Counted from the first letter of the stretch, positions 7,660 to 17,468 are shown. The stretch is DNA of 58,054 nucleotides from REEB85 sp018971455 (GCA_028871195.1 JAGWNT010000010.1:1-58054), one strand, 5' to 3'. Translations and numbers: made by a program. Notes: generated by a model from the sequence alone, not told the origin.

Positions 7660-8280
7660 ATGGACGCCGCCCTCAACCATCTGCGCCGCGCCTGCCCGAA
7701 GCTGCGGGCGCTGATCCGCCGCGTCGGGCCGTGCGGGCTGGCGACGGACCGGCAGTCGCCCTACGAATCGCTGGTGCGCGCCATCGCCCACCAGCAGCTG
7801 CACGGCAAGGCGGCGCGCACCATCACCGGGCGCTTCGTGGCGCTCTATCCGGAGGTGGCGTTTCCGACGCCCGCCCAGGTGCTGGCGACCGAGGAGGCGA
7901 CGCTGCGCGGCTGCGGCTTCTCAGGCAGCAAGGTCGCCGCCATTCGCGACATCGCGGCCAAGACCGAGGCCGGCGTGGTGCCGACGCGCCGCGCCGCGTC
8001 CCGCTTGTCCGACGAGGCGCTGATCGAGCGGCTGACCACCATCCGCGGCGTCGGGCGGTGGACGGTGGAGATGCTGCTGATCTTCACCCTCGGGCGGCCG
8101 GATGTGCTGCCGGTCGATGATTTCGGCGTGCGCGAGGGCTATCGGCGGCTGCACGGGCTGGACGCCCAGCCCAAGCCGCGCGCGCTGGCCGAACTCGGCG
8201 CGCTCTACGCGCCCTATCGCAGCACGGCGGCGTGGTATCTGTGGCGCGCCGCCGATGAGGGGAAAACGGCCGAGGCCTGA
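7660..8280 (+). CDS. DNA-3-methyladenine glycosylase II family protein (HhH-GPD)
   Basis: A base-excision repair glycosylase of 206 residues, the short AlkA-like form without the N-terminal TBP-like domain. The helix-hairpin-helix is visible as LTTIRGVGRWTVEMLL (about residues 125-140), and the catalytic Asp follows in VLPVDDFGV. An N-terminal SPYESLVRAIAHQQLHGKAA segment matches the family. Such enzymes remove alkylated purines such as 3-methyladenine. It starts 12 bases after the permease stop and may be read through from it, and converges with the hydrolase gene one base downstream. Confidence 0.88.
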   Translation: MDAALNHLRRACPKLRALIRRVGPCGLATDRQSPYESLVRAIAHQQLHGKAARTITGRFVALYPEVAFPTPAQVLATEEATLRGCGFSGSKVAAIRDIAAKTEAGVVPTRRAASRLSDEALIERLTTIRGVGRWTVEMLLIFTLGRPDVLPVDDFGVREGYRRLHGLDAQPKPRALAELGALYAPYRSTAAWYLWRAADEGKTAEA

Positions 8281-8281
8281 G

Positions 8282-9040
8282 TCAGCCGAGGAACGCGCTC
8301 ACCACGCTGACGAAACCGTCCGGATCGTCGGCGTGCAGCCAGTGGCCGGCATCGTTCAGCGTGACGAAACGGGCCTTGGGAAAGAGCGCGCGGATGAGCG
8401 GGCGGTGTTCCGGGCGGATGTAGTCCGAGCGCGCCCCCGAGAGGAACAGGGTGGGGCCGTCATACGGGGTGGCCGCACTGATCGGCCAATCCTCGATGTC
8501 ATCGAGGCCGCCCGCGATGTCGGCCAGGCCGATCTTCCAGAACGGCGCCGCCCCGGTTCGCAGGTTCTGCAAGAGGAAGCCGCGCATCACCCGGTCCGGC
8601 ACGGCCGCGGCGAGGGCGGTGTCTGCGGCGGCGCGGGTGAGGCCGGGCGGCAGCGCCATCGCCAGCATCGCCGCCGCGAAGGGGCGGAAGGAGGTGCGGG
8701 TGCGCACCGGCGCGATGTCGCCGACCAGCAGGCGGGTGACGCGCGACGGCGCGGTGAGGGACGCGACCATGGTGACCTTGCCGCCCATGGAATGGCCGAT
8801 CAACGGACAGGGCGGCAGGCCGAGGGCGGCCATCGTCTCGAGCACATCGGCGGCCATGGTGGTGTAGCGCATGTCAGGCGCGTGCGGGCTCGCGCCGTGG
8901 TTGCGCAGATCCATCGCGACGATGCGGTGTTTCGCCGCGAGCCGCTTCTGCACGGTGGCGAAGTTCAGTGCCTGGCCGAACAATCCGTGCAGCAGTACGG
9001 CCGGGGCGCCCTCGCCCATCGCGACGCTGTGCAGGATCAT
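8282..9040 (-). CDS. Alpha/beta hydrolase (YbfF-like esterase)
   Basis: A cytoplasmic hydrolase of 252 residues. The oxyanion-hole segment LLHGLFG, the nucleophile elbow IGHSMGG, the acid in SGARSDY and the catalytic His in NDAGHWLH appear in family order, as does DLRNHGASPH, typical of YbfF/epoxide-hydrolase-like esterases. I chose the ATG at 9040 (upstream GAGG) rather than the more distal start that would overlap the exporter gene, because the N-terminal strand ILHSVAMGEG then begins properly. It follows the DMT exporter gene by 10 bases. Confidence 0.85.
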   Translation of the reverse strand: MILHSVAMGEGAPAVLLHGLFGQALNFATVQKRLAAKHRIVAMDLRNHGASPHAPDMRYTTMAADVLETMAALGLPPCPLIGHSMGGKVTMVASLTAPSRVTRLLVGDIAPVRTRTSFRPFAAAMLAMALPPGLTRAAADTALAAAVPDRVMRGFLLQNLRTGAAPFWKIGLADIAGGLDDIEDWPISAATPYDGPTLFLSGARSDYIRPEHRPLIRALFPKARFVTLNDAGHWLHADDPDGFVSVVSAFLG

Positions 9041-9050
9041 CGCCGCGGCC

Positions 9051-9959
9051 TCATCGGCGGCGTTGCGGCCATGCCGCGAAGCCGACACCGCCGAGGATCA
9101 GCGCGGAGCCGGCGAGCAGGTCCGCGCCGAGCGGCTCGTGCAGCCACAGGGTGGACAGGATCAGGCCGGCCGCCGGGGTCATCAGCAGGCCCACGGAAGA
9201 CACCATCGCCGGCAGTTTCGCGGCGACCTCCATGACGCACCAGGTGCCGACCGGACCGGCGAGCCCGCCGATATAGACCATTGACCAGATCGCGGTCGGC
9301 GACCATGTGCCGATGCCGCCGCCGCGCCACAGCGCCAGCGGCGCCAGCACCAAGGTGGCCAGCGCGAAGCACCAGGGCAGCAGTTCCAGCATCGAGGAAC
9401 GCGGTGGCGCGCGGCGCACCACGATCATTGCCAACGAGAAACAGAACGCGGCGCCCAGCAGGAACAGGTGGCCGATGAGCACCCCCGGCGCCGACCAGTC
9501 GATCGCCCACGGCCCCATCAGCACGACCACGCCGGCGACGCCGAGACCGGCCGCCGCCCAGCGCCGTGCCGGGATCGGCTCGCGCAGCACCACCAGCGAG
9601 AGCGGCACGATGAAGATGGTCGTGACGTTGGAGAGAATGGCGGTGCGGCCGGCCGCGATCCAGGACACCGCCTCGTGGGCGAAGGCGAAGAAGCCGGCGA
9701 GCTGGAGCAGCCCGACCGCGAGCAGCGCCGGCAGGTCGGCCCGGCGGGGCCGTTTCAGCCGCCCCATCAGCCCCAGCACGATGAAGGCGGTGACACCCGA
9801 AAACGCGGCGCGGCCGACGGCGAACCACAGCGGCACGGCGCCGGTGTCGATCGCCGCCTTGGTGATCGGCCAGGCGCTGCTGAGCAGCACCACCGAGCCG
9901 GCCAGCTGCGCGAGCCCGGCCGCCGGTATCGCCGGCGCGGTCCGCACCGCACCGCTCAC
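9051..9959 (-). CDS. EamA/DMT family transporter
   Basis: An inner-membrane carrier of 302 residues with ten predicted hydrophobic segments arranged as two EamA repeats. The second half of each repeat shows the usual pattern ending in a Glu-Pro turn (VVLREPIPARRW near residue 130 and LWLHEPLGADLL near 275). DMT proteins export metabolites or amino acids; the substrate cannot be inferred. Its start overlaps the quinone oxidoreductase stop by four bases, so it is co-translated with that gene and with the esterase. Confidence 0.87.
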   Translation of the reverse strand: MSGAVRTAPAIPAAGLAQLAGSVVLLSSAWPITKAAIDTGAVPLWFAVGRAAFSGVTAFIVLGLMGRLKRPRRADLPALLAVGLLQLAGFFAFAHEAVSWIAAGRTAILSNVTTIFIVPLSLVVLREPIPARRWAAAGLGVAGVVVLMGPWAIDWSAPGVLIGHLFLLGAAFCFSLAMIVVRRAPPRSSMLELLPWCFALATLVLAPLALWRGGGIGTWSPTAIWSMVYIGGLAGPVGTWCVMEVAAKLPAMVSSVGLLMTPAAGLILSTLWLHEPLGADLLAGSALILGGVGFAAWPQRRR

Positions 9960-10969
9960 GGCGCGACCGCGAGCATGATCTTGCCGATATGCGCGCTGCT
10001 CTCCATCAGCGCATGCGCCGCCGCCGCCTGTTCCAGCGGGAAGACCTGGTGGATGACCGGCGCGCAGCGGCCGGCGGCGAGCACCGGCCAGACGCGCGCG
10101 CGCAGCTCGGCGGCGATGGCGCCCTTCTGCGCGGTGGTGCGCGGGCGCATGGTGGAGCCGGTGACGGTGAGGCGGCGCGTCATGATCGGCAGCAGATCGA
10201 ACTCGGCGAGTTTGGAGCCTTCGAGGAATGCGATCTGCACCAGCCGGCCATCGAGGGCGAGGCAGCGGAGGTTGCGGGGGAAATAGGGGGCGCCCACCAT
10301 GTCGAGCACGACATCGACGCCGCGCCCGTCGGTGAGTTTCCTGATTTCGTCCAGGAAGTCGGCGGTGCGGTAGTTGATGGCGGCGGCAGCGCCGAGGCCG
10401 AGGCAGGCGGCGATCTTGGCATCCGATCCGGCGGTGGCGTAGGCGATCGCGCCGAATTCACGAGCGAGCTGGATGGCGGTGACGCCGATGCCGGAGCTGC
10501 CGCCGTGGATGAGGGTGCGCTCGCCGGGCGCGAGCCGGCCGAGCATGAAAAGATTGGCCCAGACGGTGAAGTAATTCTCCGGCAGGGCGGCGGCGCGGAT
10601 CGCGTCATAGCCGCTCGGCCAGGGCAGGGTCTGGGCCTCCGGGGCCGCGCAATAGGCGGCATAGGCGCCGCCATTGGTGAGGGCGCAGACGCGGTCTCCG
10701 AGGCGGTAGCCGCGCACGTCGGCGCCGACCCGCGCCACCTCGCCCGCCACTTCGAGGCCGATCACGGGGCTGGCGCCGGGCGGCGGCGGATAGGCGCCCT
10801 TGCGCTGCTGCACATCCGGCCGGTTGATGCCGGCGGCCATGACGCGGATCAGCACCTCATCCGGCTTGATCTCGGGCAAGGGGCCGGTGGCCGGTTGCAG
10901 GACCTCCGGGCCGCCGGGGGCGGCGGCGGCAATGAAGCGCATGGTGTCGGGCAGGGCCATGGCGGACAT
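9956..10969 (-). CDS. NAD(P)H-quinone oxidoreductase (zinc-independent MDR, PIG3 type)
   Basis: A 337-residue medium-chain reductase without zinc ligands. It shows AGINRPDVQQRKGAYPPPPG and GLEVAGEV near the N-terminus and the NADPH-binding HGGSSGIGVTAIQLA, all typical of the PIG3/QOR group that reduces quinones by hydride transfer. The ATG at 10969 is preceded by GGAAAG at a good distance; a longer frame continues upstream but lacks any family residues. First gene of a three-gene unit with the DMT exporter and the esterase, divergent from the solute-binding protein gene. Confidence 0.88.
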   Translation of the reverse strand: MSAMALPDTMRFIAAAAPGGPEVLQPATGPLPEIKPDEVLIRVMAAGINRPDVQQRKGAYPPPPGASPVIGLEVAGEVARVGADVRGYRLGDRVCALTNGGAYAAYCAAPEAQTLPWPSGYDAIRAAALPENYFTVWANLFMLGRLAPGERTLIHGGSSGIGVTAIQLAREFGAIAYATAGSDAKIAACLGLGAAAAINYRTADFLDEIRKLTDGRGVDVVLDMVGAPYFPRNLRCLALDGRLVQIAFLEGSKLAEFDLLPIMTRRLTVTGSTMRPRTTAQKGAIAAELRARVWPVLAAGRCAPVIHQVFPLEQAAAAHALMESSAHIGKIMLAVAP

Positions 10970-11112
10970 ATTCTTTCCGGGCATTGGGGATGAGGGCGAT
11001 TCCTCGGGCCGGCGCGCCACCACGTCAAGCGTCGATCGGCGGCGAGGTTGCATGGCTGCGGCGCAAGGCGGAAACTGCCGGCGATTGCCGCCAACCACAC
11101 GAGGCCCGCGCG

Positions 11113-12384
11113 ATGCCCTCCACCCGCCGCCGCCTGCTGTTCGCAGCGGCCCTTGTCGCCGCGCGCGCCCCGCAGCGCGCCCGGGCGGCGGCGCTGCCGG
11201 CGATCCGCCCCGCCCGGCCCGCGCCGCCGCCGATCGATATCGGCGCGCTGTTTCCGCTGTCCGGCGGGCGCGCGGTACTCGGCGACGAGAGCCTTCGCGG
11301 GCTCGATCTGGCCACCGATGCGCGCAATGCCGCGGGCGGGCTGCTCGGCCGCCATCTGCGCCTGGTCAAGGCCGACGCCCCCGACCCCGCCCAGGCCGCC
11401 GCCCAGGCCGGGGAGCTGATCGGCAAGGCGAAGGTGGCGGCGCTGTTCGGCACCGGCATGTCGGCGCTGTCGGTGGCGGCGACGCAGGTGAGCGAGCTGG
11501 CCGGCATTCCCTATTTCGAGCTGACGGCGATCGCTGATTCGATTACGGCACGGGGCTACAAATACGTCTTTCGCACCTGTCCGCCGGCGCGCGATTTCGC
11601 CGCCCTCGCGGTGGGCGCGATCGGCGAGACGCTGGCCCCGCTATGGCACGCCCATGCCGCGGCGCTGCGCATCGTCATCCTGCACGAGGACACGCTGGAC
11701 GGCACCCATATGGGCGATCTGCAAGCCCAGGCCTGCAAGACGGCGCGGCTGGCCGTGACGGACCGGCTGGTCTATCCGGCCGGGCCGCCCGACCTCACCA
11801 CCCCGGTGCGCCGGTTGCGCGAGGCGCGCGCGCAGGTCGTGCTGCATACCGGATCGTCCAACGACATCATCCTGTTCTACCGCGCGATGGCCGCCCAGGG
11901 CTGGCGGCCGCGCATGGTGATCGGCGCCAGCGCCGGCTATGCGCTGGCCGACACGATGCAGGCGATCGGGGAGCCGCTGCTCGGCTGCCTCGACGCCGCC
12001 ATGCCGCAATACCAGATCAATCCGGCCGCCGCGCCCGGCAGCGCGGCGATCGCCGCCGCCTATCAGCAGAAATACGGCGCGCCGCCGCGTTCCGGCCAGA
12101 GCCTTGCAACCTATGCGGGGGCAACGGTGATCTATGACGCGATCGCGCGCGCCGGCTCGCTCGACAAGGACCGCATCCGCGCGGCCCTGCTCGCCACCGA
12201 CATTGCCGCGCACGGCCTGGCCAATGGCTGGGGGGCCGCCTTCGATTCCAGCGGCCAGAACACGCGCGCCCTGCCCACGCTGATGCAATGGCAACGCGGC
12301 GCCGCGGGGCAGCCCGGCGTGCCGGTGACGGTGGCGCCGGCCGATCTCGCGGTGGCCCGCGCGCGCGCCGCGATGGGCCGGTGA
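11113..12384 (+). CDS. ABC transporter substrate-binding protein (branched-chain amino acid/amide type)
   Basis: A periplasmic binding protein of 423 residues. The N-terminus TRRRLLFAAALVAARAPQRA resembles a Tat or Sec signal peptide (double Arg, hydrophobic stretch, Ala-X-Ala site). The mature part starts with IDIGALFPLSGGRAVLG, the hallmark of LivK-like Peripla_BP_6 proteins, and includes ALFGTGMSALS and AYQQKYG. I used the ATG at 11113 because the signal peptide starts there. No permease or ATPase genes are nearby, so the importer core must be elsewhere. It precedes the hydantoinase genes by 41 bases, which suggests uptake of a cyclic amide or amino-acid derivative. Confidence 0.85.
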   Translation: MPSTRRRLLFAAALVAARAPQRARAAALPAIRPARPAPPPIDIGALFPLSGGRAVLGDESLRGLDLATDARNAAGGLLGRHLRLVKADAPDPAQAAAQAGELIGKAKVAALFGTGMSALSVAATQVSELAGIPYFELTAIADSITARGYKYVFRTCPPARDFAALAVGAIGETLAPLWHAHAAALRIVILHEDTLDGTHMGDLQAQACKTARLAVTDRLVYPAGPPDLTTPVRRLREARAQVVLHTGSSNDIILFYRAMAAQGWRPRMVIGASAGYALADTMQAIGEPLLGCLDAAMPQYQINPAAAPGSAAIAAAYQQKYGAPPRSGQSLATYAGATVIYDAIARAGSLDKDRIRAALLATDIAAHGLANGWGAAFDSSGQNTRALPTLMQWQRGAAGQPGVPVTVAPADLAVARARAAMGR

Positions 12385-12425
12385 GGCGGCTTCCCACATC
12401 GCCCCCTGCCCCATAAGCTGGCGCG

Positions 12426-14192
12426 ATGTTCGATCCCATCACCGAGGAATTGTTCCGCAATGCCATCGTCGCCCTCGGCGACGAGATGGCGCTGACCATC
12501 TACCGCGCCGCCTATTCCGGCGTGCTCAAGAACATCATGGATTACTCGACGGCGATCTGCGATGGGCAGGGGCGGCTGGTGGCGCAGGGGCTGAGCCTGC
12601 CGGGGCATCTGTGCTCCATCCCGATTGCGCTGCAATCCTGCCTGCGCCATTTCGGCGATGACATCGCGCCCGGCGACCTGCTGATCATGAACGACCCCTA
12701 TGATGGCGGGATGCATCTGCCGGACATCTTCGTCTTTCGGCCGATCTTCGCCGGGGGCACGCCGGTGGCGTGGGCGGCAACGATCTGCCATCACACCGAT
12801 GTCGGCGGGCGAGTGCCGGGCTCGAACGCCTCCGACAGCACCGAGATCTATGCCGAGGGACTGCGCATTCCGCCGCTGAAGCTGCATGAGCGGGGCGTGC
12901 CGAATGCGACGCTGCTGCGCATCATCGAGCGCAACGTCCGCCTGCCCGGGCGGGTGATGGGCGATCTGCGCGCGCAGATCGCCGCCTGCGAGATCGCCGC
13001 GCGGGGGCTCGATGAGCTGCTCGTCCGCCATGGCGCGGACGGTGTGCGCGCGCTGATGGCCGCGACGATGGACCACAGCGAGCGCCTGACGCGCCACTGC
13101 CTGCGCGAGCTGCCCGATGGCGAGGCGAGCTTCACCGACTGGATCGATGACGACCAGATCGACGCGGGCGTGCCGATCCGGCTCGTCTGCACGGTGCGCA
13201 AGCGTGGCGAGCACATGCTGTTCGACTGGACCGGGTCGAGCCCGCAGGTGAAGGGAGCACTCAACAACACCTGGAGCTACACCGCCGCGGCCTCCTTCAC
13301 CGCGGCGAAGTCCGTGCTGTCGGTCAACATGGCGAACAATGACGGCGTGACGCGCTGCATCGAGGTGATCGCGCCGCCCGGCACGGTGACCAATGGCGTG
13401 CTGCCGGCCGCCTGCGCGGCGCGCGGCCTGACCGGATTCCGCGCCGCCGACTGCGCCTTCGGGGCGCTGGCGATGCTGTATCCGGACCGCGTGTTCGCCG
13501 CGTCCGATGGCGGCAACACCGGCATCACCATCGGCGGCTATGACGAGAAAAGACAGCCCTACATCTACGTCGATTTCCTCTCCGCCGCCTGGGGCGCGCG
13601 GCCCTGGGCGGATGGGCCGGACTGCAACACCACCATGTTCGCCAACATGGCGAGTTTCAGCATCGAGGTGATCGAGGCGGAGAACCCGCTCGAGATTCTC
13701 GATTACGGCATGGTGCCGGACACCGCCGGGCCGGGGATGTTCCGCGGCGGGATGAGCCTGGCGCGCACCTGGCGGATGCTGGCGGCCGATGGGGTGTTGC
13801 AGGTGCGCTCCGATCGCCGCACCCATCGCCCCTATGGGCTGCATGGCGGCGGCCCGGGTGCGCCGAGCCGCAATGCCCTGGAGGGGACGGGCGATCTGCC
13901 GGCCAAGCTGACCATGACGCTGCGGCGCGGCGACGTCTTCCGCCACGAACTGCCGGGGGCCGGCGGCTGGGGCAACCCGCTCGATCGTGCACCCGAGCTG
14001 GTGGCCAGGGATTTGCGCGACGGGCTGGTCAGCATCGCCGGCGCGGCGCGGGATTATGGTGTGGTGGCGGCCGGCGATCCGCCGGTGATCGACGCTGCGG
14101 CCACGGCGGCGCTGCGCGCGCGCCTGCGCGCCGCCCGACCGCCGGCCGCGGCCGTTGCGTGGCAGCCGCTGCATGCGGGCGCGGGCGCATGA
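12426..14192 (+). CDS. hyuB: Hydantoinase B/oxoprolinase family protein
   Basis: The 588-residue protein is the typical HyuB length. Recognisable family segments are FRNAIVALGDEMALTIYRAA at the N-terminus, IMNDPYDGGMHLPDI (about residues 88-102), ICHHTDVGGRVPG and, near the end, ELPGAGGWGNPLDR. HyuB pairs with HyuA to form an ATP-dependent amidohydrolase of 5-membered cyclic amides (N-methylhydantoinase, 5-oxoprolinase) or, in a subgroup, acetone/acetophenone carboxylase. The stop overlaps the hyuA start by four bases (ATGA). Which ring is opened is unknown. Confidence 0.92.
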   Translation: MFDPITEELFRNAIVALGDEMALTIYRAAYSGVLKNIMDYSTAICDGQGRLVAQGLSLPGHLCSIPIALQSCLRHFGDDIAPGDLLIMNDPYDGGMHLPDIFVFRPIFAGGTPVAWAATICHHTDVGGRVPGSNASDSTEIYAEGLRIPPLKLHERGVPNATLLRIIERNVRLPGRVMGDLRAQIAACEIAARGLDELLVRHGADGVRALMAATMDHSERLTRHCLRELPDGEASFTDWIDDDQIDAGVPIRLVCTVRKRGEHMLFDWTGSSPQVKGALNNTWSYTAAASFTAAKSVLSVNMANNDGVTRCIEVIAPPGTVTNGVLPAACAARGLTGFRAADCAFGALAMLYPDRVFAASDGGNTGITIGGYDEKRQPYIYVDFLSAAWGARPWADGPDCNTTMFANMASFSIEVIEAENPLEILDYGMVPDTAGPGMFRGGMSLARTWRMLAADGVLQVRSDRRTHRPYGLHGGGPGAPSRNALEGTGDLPAKLTMTLRRGDVFRHELPGAGGWGNPLDRAPELVARDLRDGLVSIAGAARDYGVVAAGDPPVIDAAATAALRARLRAARPPAAAVAWQPLHAGAGA

Positions 14193-16237
14193 GCCTGCGC
14201 ATCGGCATCGATATCGGCGGTACCTTCACCGATCTGGTGGCGATCGGTGCGGATGGATCGCTGCGCACCCACAAGACGGCATCGACCCCGCAGGATTACA
14301 GCGCGGGCATCGCCACCGGGCTCGCATCCCTGCTCGGTGGCGACGCGGTGGGCGAAATCCTCCACGGCACCACCGTCGGTTCGAACACCATCCTGGAAGG
14401 GCGCGGCGCGCGCACGGCGCTGATCACCACCGCCGGGTTCCGCGACATCCTGGAAATCCGCGACCTGCGCATGCCGCGGCTCTACGACATGCACTGGACA
14501 AAGCCGCCGGCATTGGTGGAGCGCCGCCTGCGGCTGGAGGTGGCCGAGCGGGTGCGCGCCGATGGCAGCGTCGCCGCGGCTCTCGACGGCGCCAGCGTCG
14601 CCGCGTGCATCGCCATGCTGCGCCGCGAGCAGGTGAGCAGCCTCGCCATCTGCCTGCTGCACAGCTACGCCAACCCGGCGCACGAGAAGGAGCTGGCCGC
14701 ACTGATCCGCGCCGCCATGCCCGGGCTCGCGCTGTCGCTCAGTCACGAAATCCTGCCGGAGATCAAGGAATATCCGCGCACCAGCACCACCGTCGTCAAT
14801 GCCTACATCCAGCCCGTGGTGCGCGCCTACCTGACGACGCTGGATGCGCGGCTGCGGGCGCTGGGCATCACGGCGCCGCTGCATCTGATGCAGTCCAATG
14901 GCGGGCTGGCCTCGGCCGCCACGGCGGCGGCGTTTCCGGCGCGCATCGTCGAGAGCGGCCCGGCCGCCGGCGTGGTGGGGGCGGCGGTGCTGGCCGGCGG
15001 CCTCGGCGAGGACCGGCTGATCACCTTCGACATGGGCGGGACCACCGCCAAGGCGGGCCTGGTCGAGAACGGGCAGGTGCTTCGCGCCGAGGCGATGGAA
15101 GTCGGCGCCGGGGTGATGGCCGGCGCACGCCTGCTGGTAGGGGCCGGCTACATGCTCAAGCTGCCGGCGATCGACCTCGCCGAGGTCGGCGCCGGCGGCG
15201 GCTCGATCTGCGCGCTCGACGCCGCCGGGGCGCCGCGCGTCGGGCCGCATTCGGCCGGTGCCGATCCGGGCCCGGTCTGCTACGGGCGCGGCGGGAGCGA
15301 ACCCACCATCACCGATTGCAACCTGGCCCTCGGCTATCTCGATCCGGCGGGCCTGGCCGGCGGGGCATTGGCGCTCGACCGCGCTGCCGCGCTGCGCGCC
15401 ATCGAGACGAGGCTGGCCGCCCCGCTCGGCATGTCCGTCGAGCAGGCCGCCCACGGCATGGTGCAGCTGGCGGCGGCCACCATGATGCGCGCCATCCGCG
15501 CCGTCTCGGTCGAGCGCGGGCGGGACGTGCGGGATTTCGCGCTGCTGGCCTTCGGCGGCAACGGCCCGCTCTTTGCCGCCGGCATCGCCGCCGAGCTGCG
15601 CATCGGCCGCGTCATCATCCCGCCCATGCCTGGCCTGTTCAGCGCCTTCGGCCTGCTGCTCGCCGAGACCGAGCATCATGCCACGCGCAGCCTTCGCCAT
15701 CCGGATACCGCCGCGTTGCAGGCCGCCCTCGACGCGCTGATCGCCGAGGGCCATGCCCGTCTGGCCGAGGACGGCTTCGCGCAGGCCCGCCGCGCCATCA
15801 TGCTCAGCGCGCGGGCGCGCTATGCCGGGCAGTCGAGCGAGCTCAGCGTCGATCTCGCCGCACGCGATGCGGGGGCGATCCTCGCGGCCCTGCCCGAGGC
15901 GTTCGCCCAGGAGCATGCGCGCAGCTACGGCTTTCGCGCGCCGCCCGACGAGCCGGTGGAGATGATGGCGCTGTCGGTCATCGCCCGCGGGGTGCCGGAC
16001 CGGCCACGCCTGCCGCGGCACATTCCGCCGGCGGCGAGCCCGGTGCCGCGCGGCCGGAGGGCCTGGTTCGCCGGGCCCGGCTGGACGGAGACGCCGGTGA
16101 TCGATCGGGCGGCGCTGGCGGCCGGATCGCGGCAGGGCCCGCTGATCATCCAGGAATACGACGCGACCTGCCTGGTGCCGCCGGGAGCGCGCGCGGCGTG
16201 CGACGATTTCGGCAATATCCGCATCACCCTGCGCTGA
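14189..16237 (+). CDS. hyuA: Hydantoinase/oxoprolinase family protein, subunit A
   Basis: The 682-residue product begins with RIGIDIGGTFTDLVAIG, the ASKHA-type phosphate-binding loop of HyuA, and contains a second ATPase motif, LITFDMGGTTAKAGLV, and the metal-site-like GAGGGSICALD. HyuA uses ATP to activate the cyclic amide that HyuB then opens. I chose the ATG at 14189 rather than an upstream GTG because the ATGA overlap with hyuB couples the two subunits one to one. C-terminal domain FGNIRITLR closes the protein at normal length. Confidence 0.92.
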   Translation: MSLRIGIDIGGTFTDLVAIGADGSLRTHKTASTPQDYSAGIATGLASLLGGDAVGEILHGTTVGSNTILEGRGARTALITTAGFRDILEIRDLRMPRLYDMHWTKPPALVERRLRLEVAERVRADGSVAAALDGASVAACIAMLRREQVSSLAICLLHSYANPAHEKELAALIRAAMPGLALSLSHEILPEIKEYPRTSTTVVNAYIQPVVRAYLTTLDARLRALGITAPLHLMQSNGGLASAATAAAFPARIVESGPAAGVVGAAVLAGGLGEDRLITFDMGGTTAKAGLVENGQVLRAEAMEVGAGVMAGARLLVGAGYMLKLPAIDLAEVGAGGGSICALDAAGAPRVGPHSAGADPGPVCYGRGGSEPTITDCNLALGYLDPAGLAGGALALDRAAALRAIETRLAAPLGMSVEQAAHGMVQLAAATMMRAIRAVSVERGRDVRDFALLAFGGNGPLFAAGIAAELRIGRVIIPPMPGLFSAFGLLLAETEHHATRSLRHPDTAALQAALDALIAEGHARLAEDGFAQARRAIMLSARARYAGQSSELSVDLAARDAGAILAALPEAFAQEHARSYGFRAPPDEPVEMMALSVIARGVPDRPRLPRHIPPAASPVPRGRRAWFAGPGWTETPVIDRAALAAGSRQGPLIIQEYDATCLVPPGARAACDDFGNIRITLR

Positions 16238-16240
16238 GCC

Positions 16241-17464
16241 TCAGCCGAGCATTCCGGCCACCGCCCCGCTGGCGCAGGTCGCGAGCGTTCCAGAGACGAT
16301 CGAGCGCAATCCCAGCGCCACGATTTCGCCGCGCCGCTCGGGGATCATCGCGCCGAGCCCGCCGATCATGATGCCCAGGCTGCCGAAATTGGCGAAACCG
16401 CACAGCGCGTAGGTCATGACCAGGCGCGCGCGCGGCGACAGGGCGCCGGGCGGCAGGGCGGCGAGGTGCAGGTAGGCGACGAACTCGTTGAGCACCGTCT
16501 TGGTCGCCATCAGATCCGCGGCCGCGGCGCTTTCGGACCACGGGATGCCGATCAGCCACATCACCGGGCGCAGCGGCCAGGCGAAGATGGCCTGCAATGT
16601 CATGTCCGGCACGATCGCGCCCAGCAGCATGTTGATCAGCGTCACCAGCGAGATGGTGACGAGCAGGACGGCCGCGATGCCGACCAGGACGGGAATGCCG
16701 TCAGCCGTGCCTTTCACCACCGCATCGAGCGCGCTTGCCGGCGGATGGGGCAGCACGATATCGCCCCCCTTCTCGCCCGCGCCGAAGGGCACCATCAGGG
16801 CGGCGATGGCAAGGGCGGCGGGCGTGCTGATGACCGATGCGATGAGGATGTTGCCGAGCGCGTTCGGAATCACCGGCCCGAGAATGGCCGCGTAGATCAC
16901 CATCACCGTGCCGGCTATGCCCGCCATGCCGCAGCTCATCAGTGCGAAGAGCTCGCCGCGCTGCATGCGCGCGAGCCAGGGGCGCACCAGCAGCGGCGCC
17001 TCGATCATGCCGACGAAGATGTGCACCGCCGCCCCCAGCGCCAGCGCCCCGCCCAGCCCCATGCTCCGCCGCAGCAGCCAGGCGAAGCCGCGCATGACCC
17101 ATTGCAGCACGCCCCAATGGAACATCAGCGTGGCCAGCGCGCTGATCACCAGCACCAGCGGCAGCGCCTTGAAGGCGAGGATGAAGGCGGCGCCCGGATT
17201 GGCCTCGACGAAGGGCAGCGGCGGGCCGGCAAGGTAGCCGAAGACGAAGCCGGTGCCAGTGTCGGTGGCGCGTTGCAGGGCGTCGGCGGCGGCGTTGAGC
17301 AGCAGCACGACGTGGCGCGCCGGCGGCACGTCGATCAGCAGCAGGGCGAGCACGCCCTGCAGGACCAGACCGCCCGCGACCGTGCGCCAGGCGATGCGCG
17401 CGCGATCCTCGCTCAGGACCCAGGCCAGCGCCAGCAGCGCCGCGATCCCGAGCAGGCCGCGCAC
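16241..17464 (-). CDS. Concentrative nucleoside transporter (CNT/NupC family)
   Basis: A polytopic inner-membrane protein of 407 residues. The family core is clear: KALPLVLVISALATLMFHWG with FVGMIEAPLLVRP, then ATKTVLNEFVAY and CGFANFGSLGI, the two half-helix regions that bind nucleoside and cation. It imports nucleosides with H+ or Na+. The start is a GTG at 17464, four bases after the stop of the hydroxy-acid oxidase gene. Its presence in an operon with sugar-acid-type enzymes raises the possibility that it carries a ribonucleoside or related compound degraded by them. Confidence 0.9.
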   Translation of the reverse strand: MRGLLGIAALLALAWVLSEDRARIAWRTVAGGLVLQGVLALLLIDVPPARHVVLLLNAAADALQRATDTGTGFVFGYLAGPPLPFVEANPGAAFILAFKALPLVLVISALATLMFHWGVLQWVMRGFAWLLRRSMGLGGALALGAAVHIFVGMIEAPLLVRPWLARMQRGELFALMSCGMAGIAGTVMVIYAAILGPVIPNALGNILIASVISTPAALAIAALMVPFGAGEKGGDIVLPHPPASALDAVVKGTADGIPVLVGIAAVLLVTISLVTLINMLLGAIVPDMTLQAIFAWPLRPVMWLIGIPWSESAAAADLMATKTVLNEFVAYLHLAALPPGALSPRARLVMTYALCGFANFGSLGIMIGGLGAMIPERRGEIVALGLRSIVSGTLATCASGAVAGMLG

Positions 17465-17468
17465 CCGC

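Noticed and set aside
12132..14174. 680-codon minus-strand frame opposite the hydantoinase B gene
   Set aside because: Mirror frame of a well-supported gene; Arg/His/Gly-rich without motifs.
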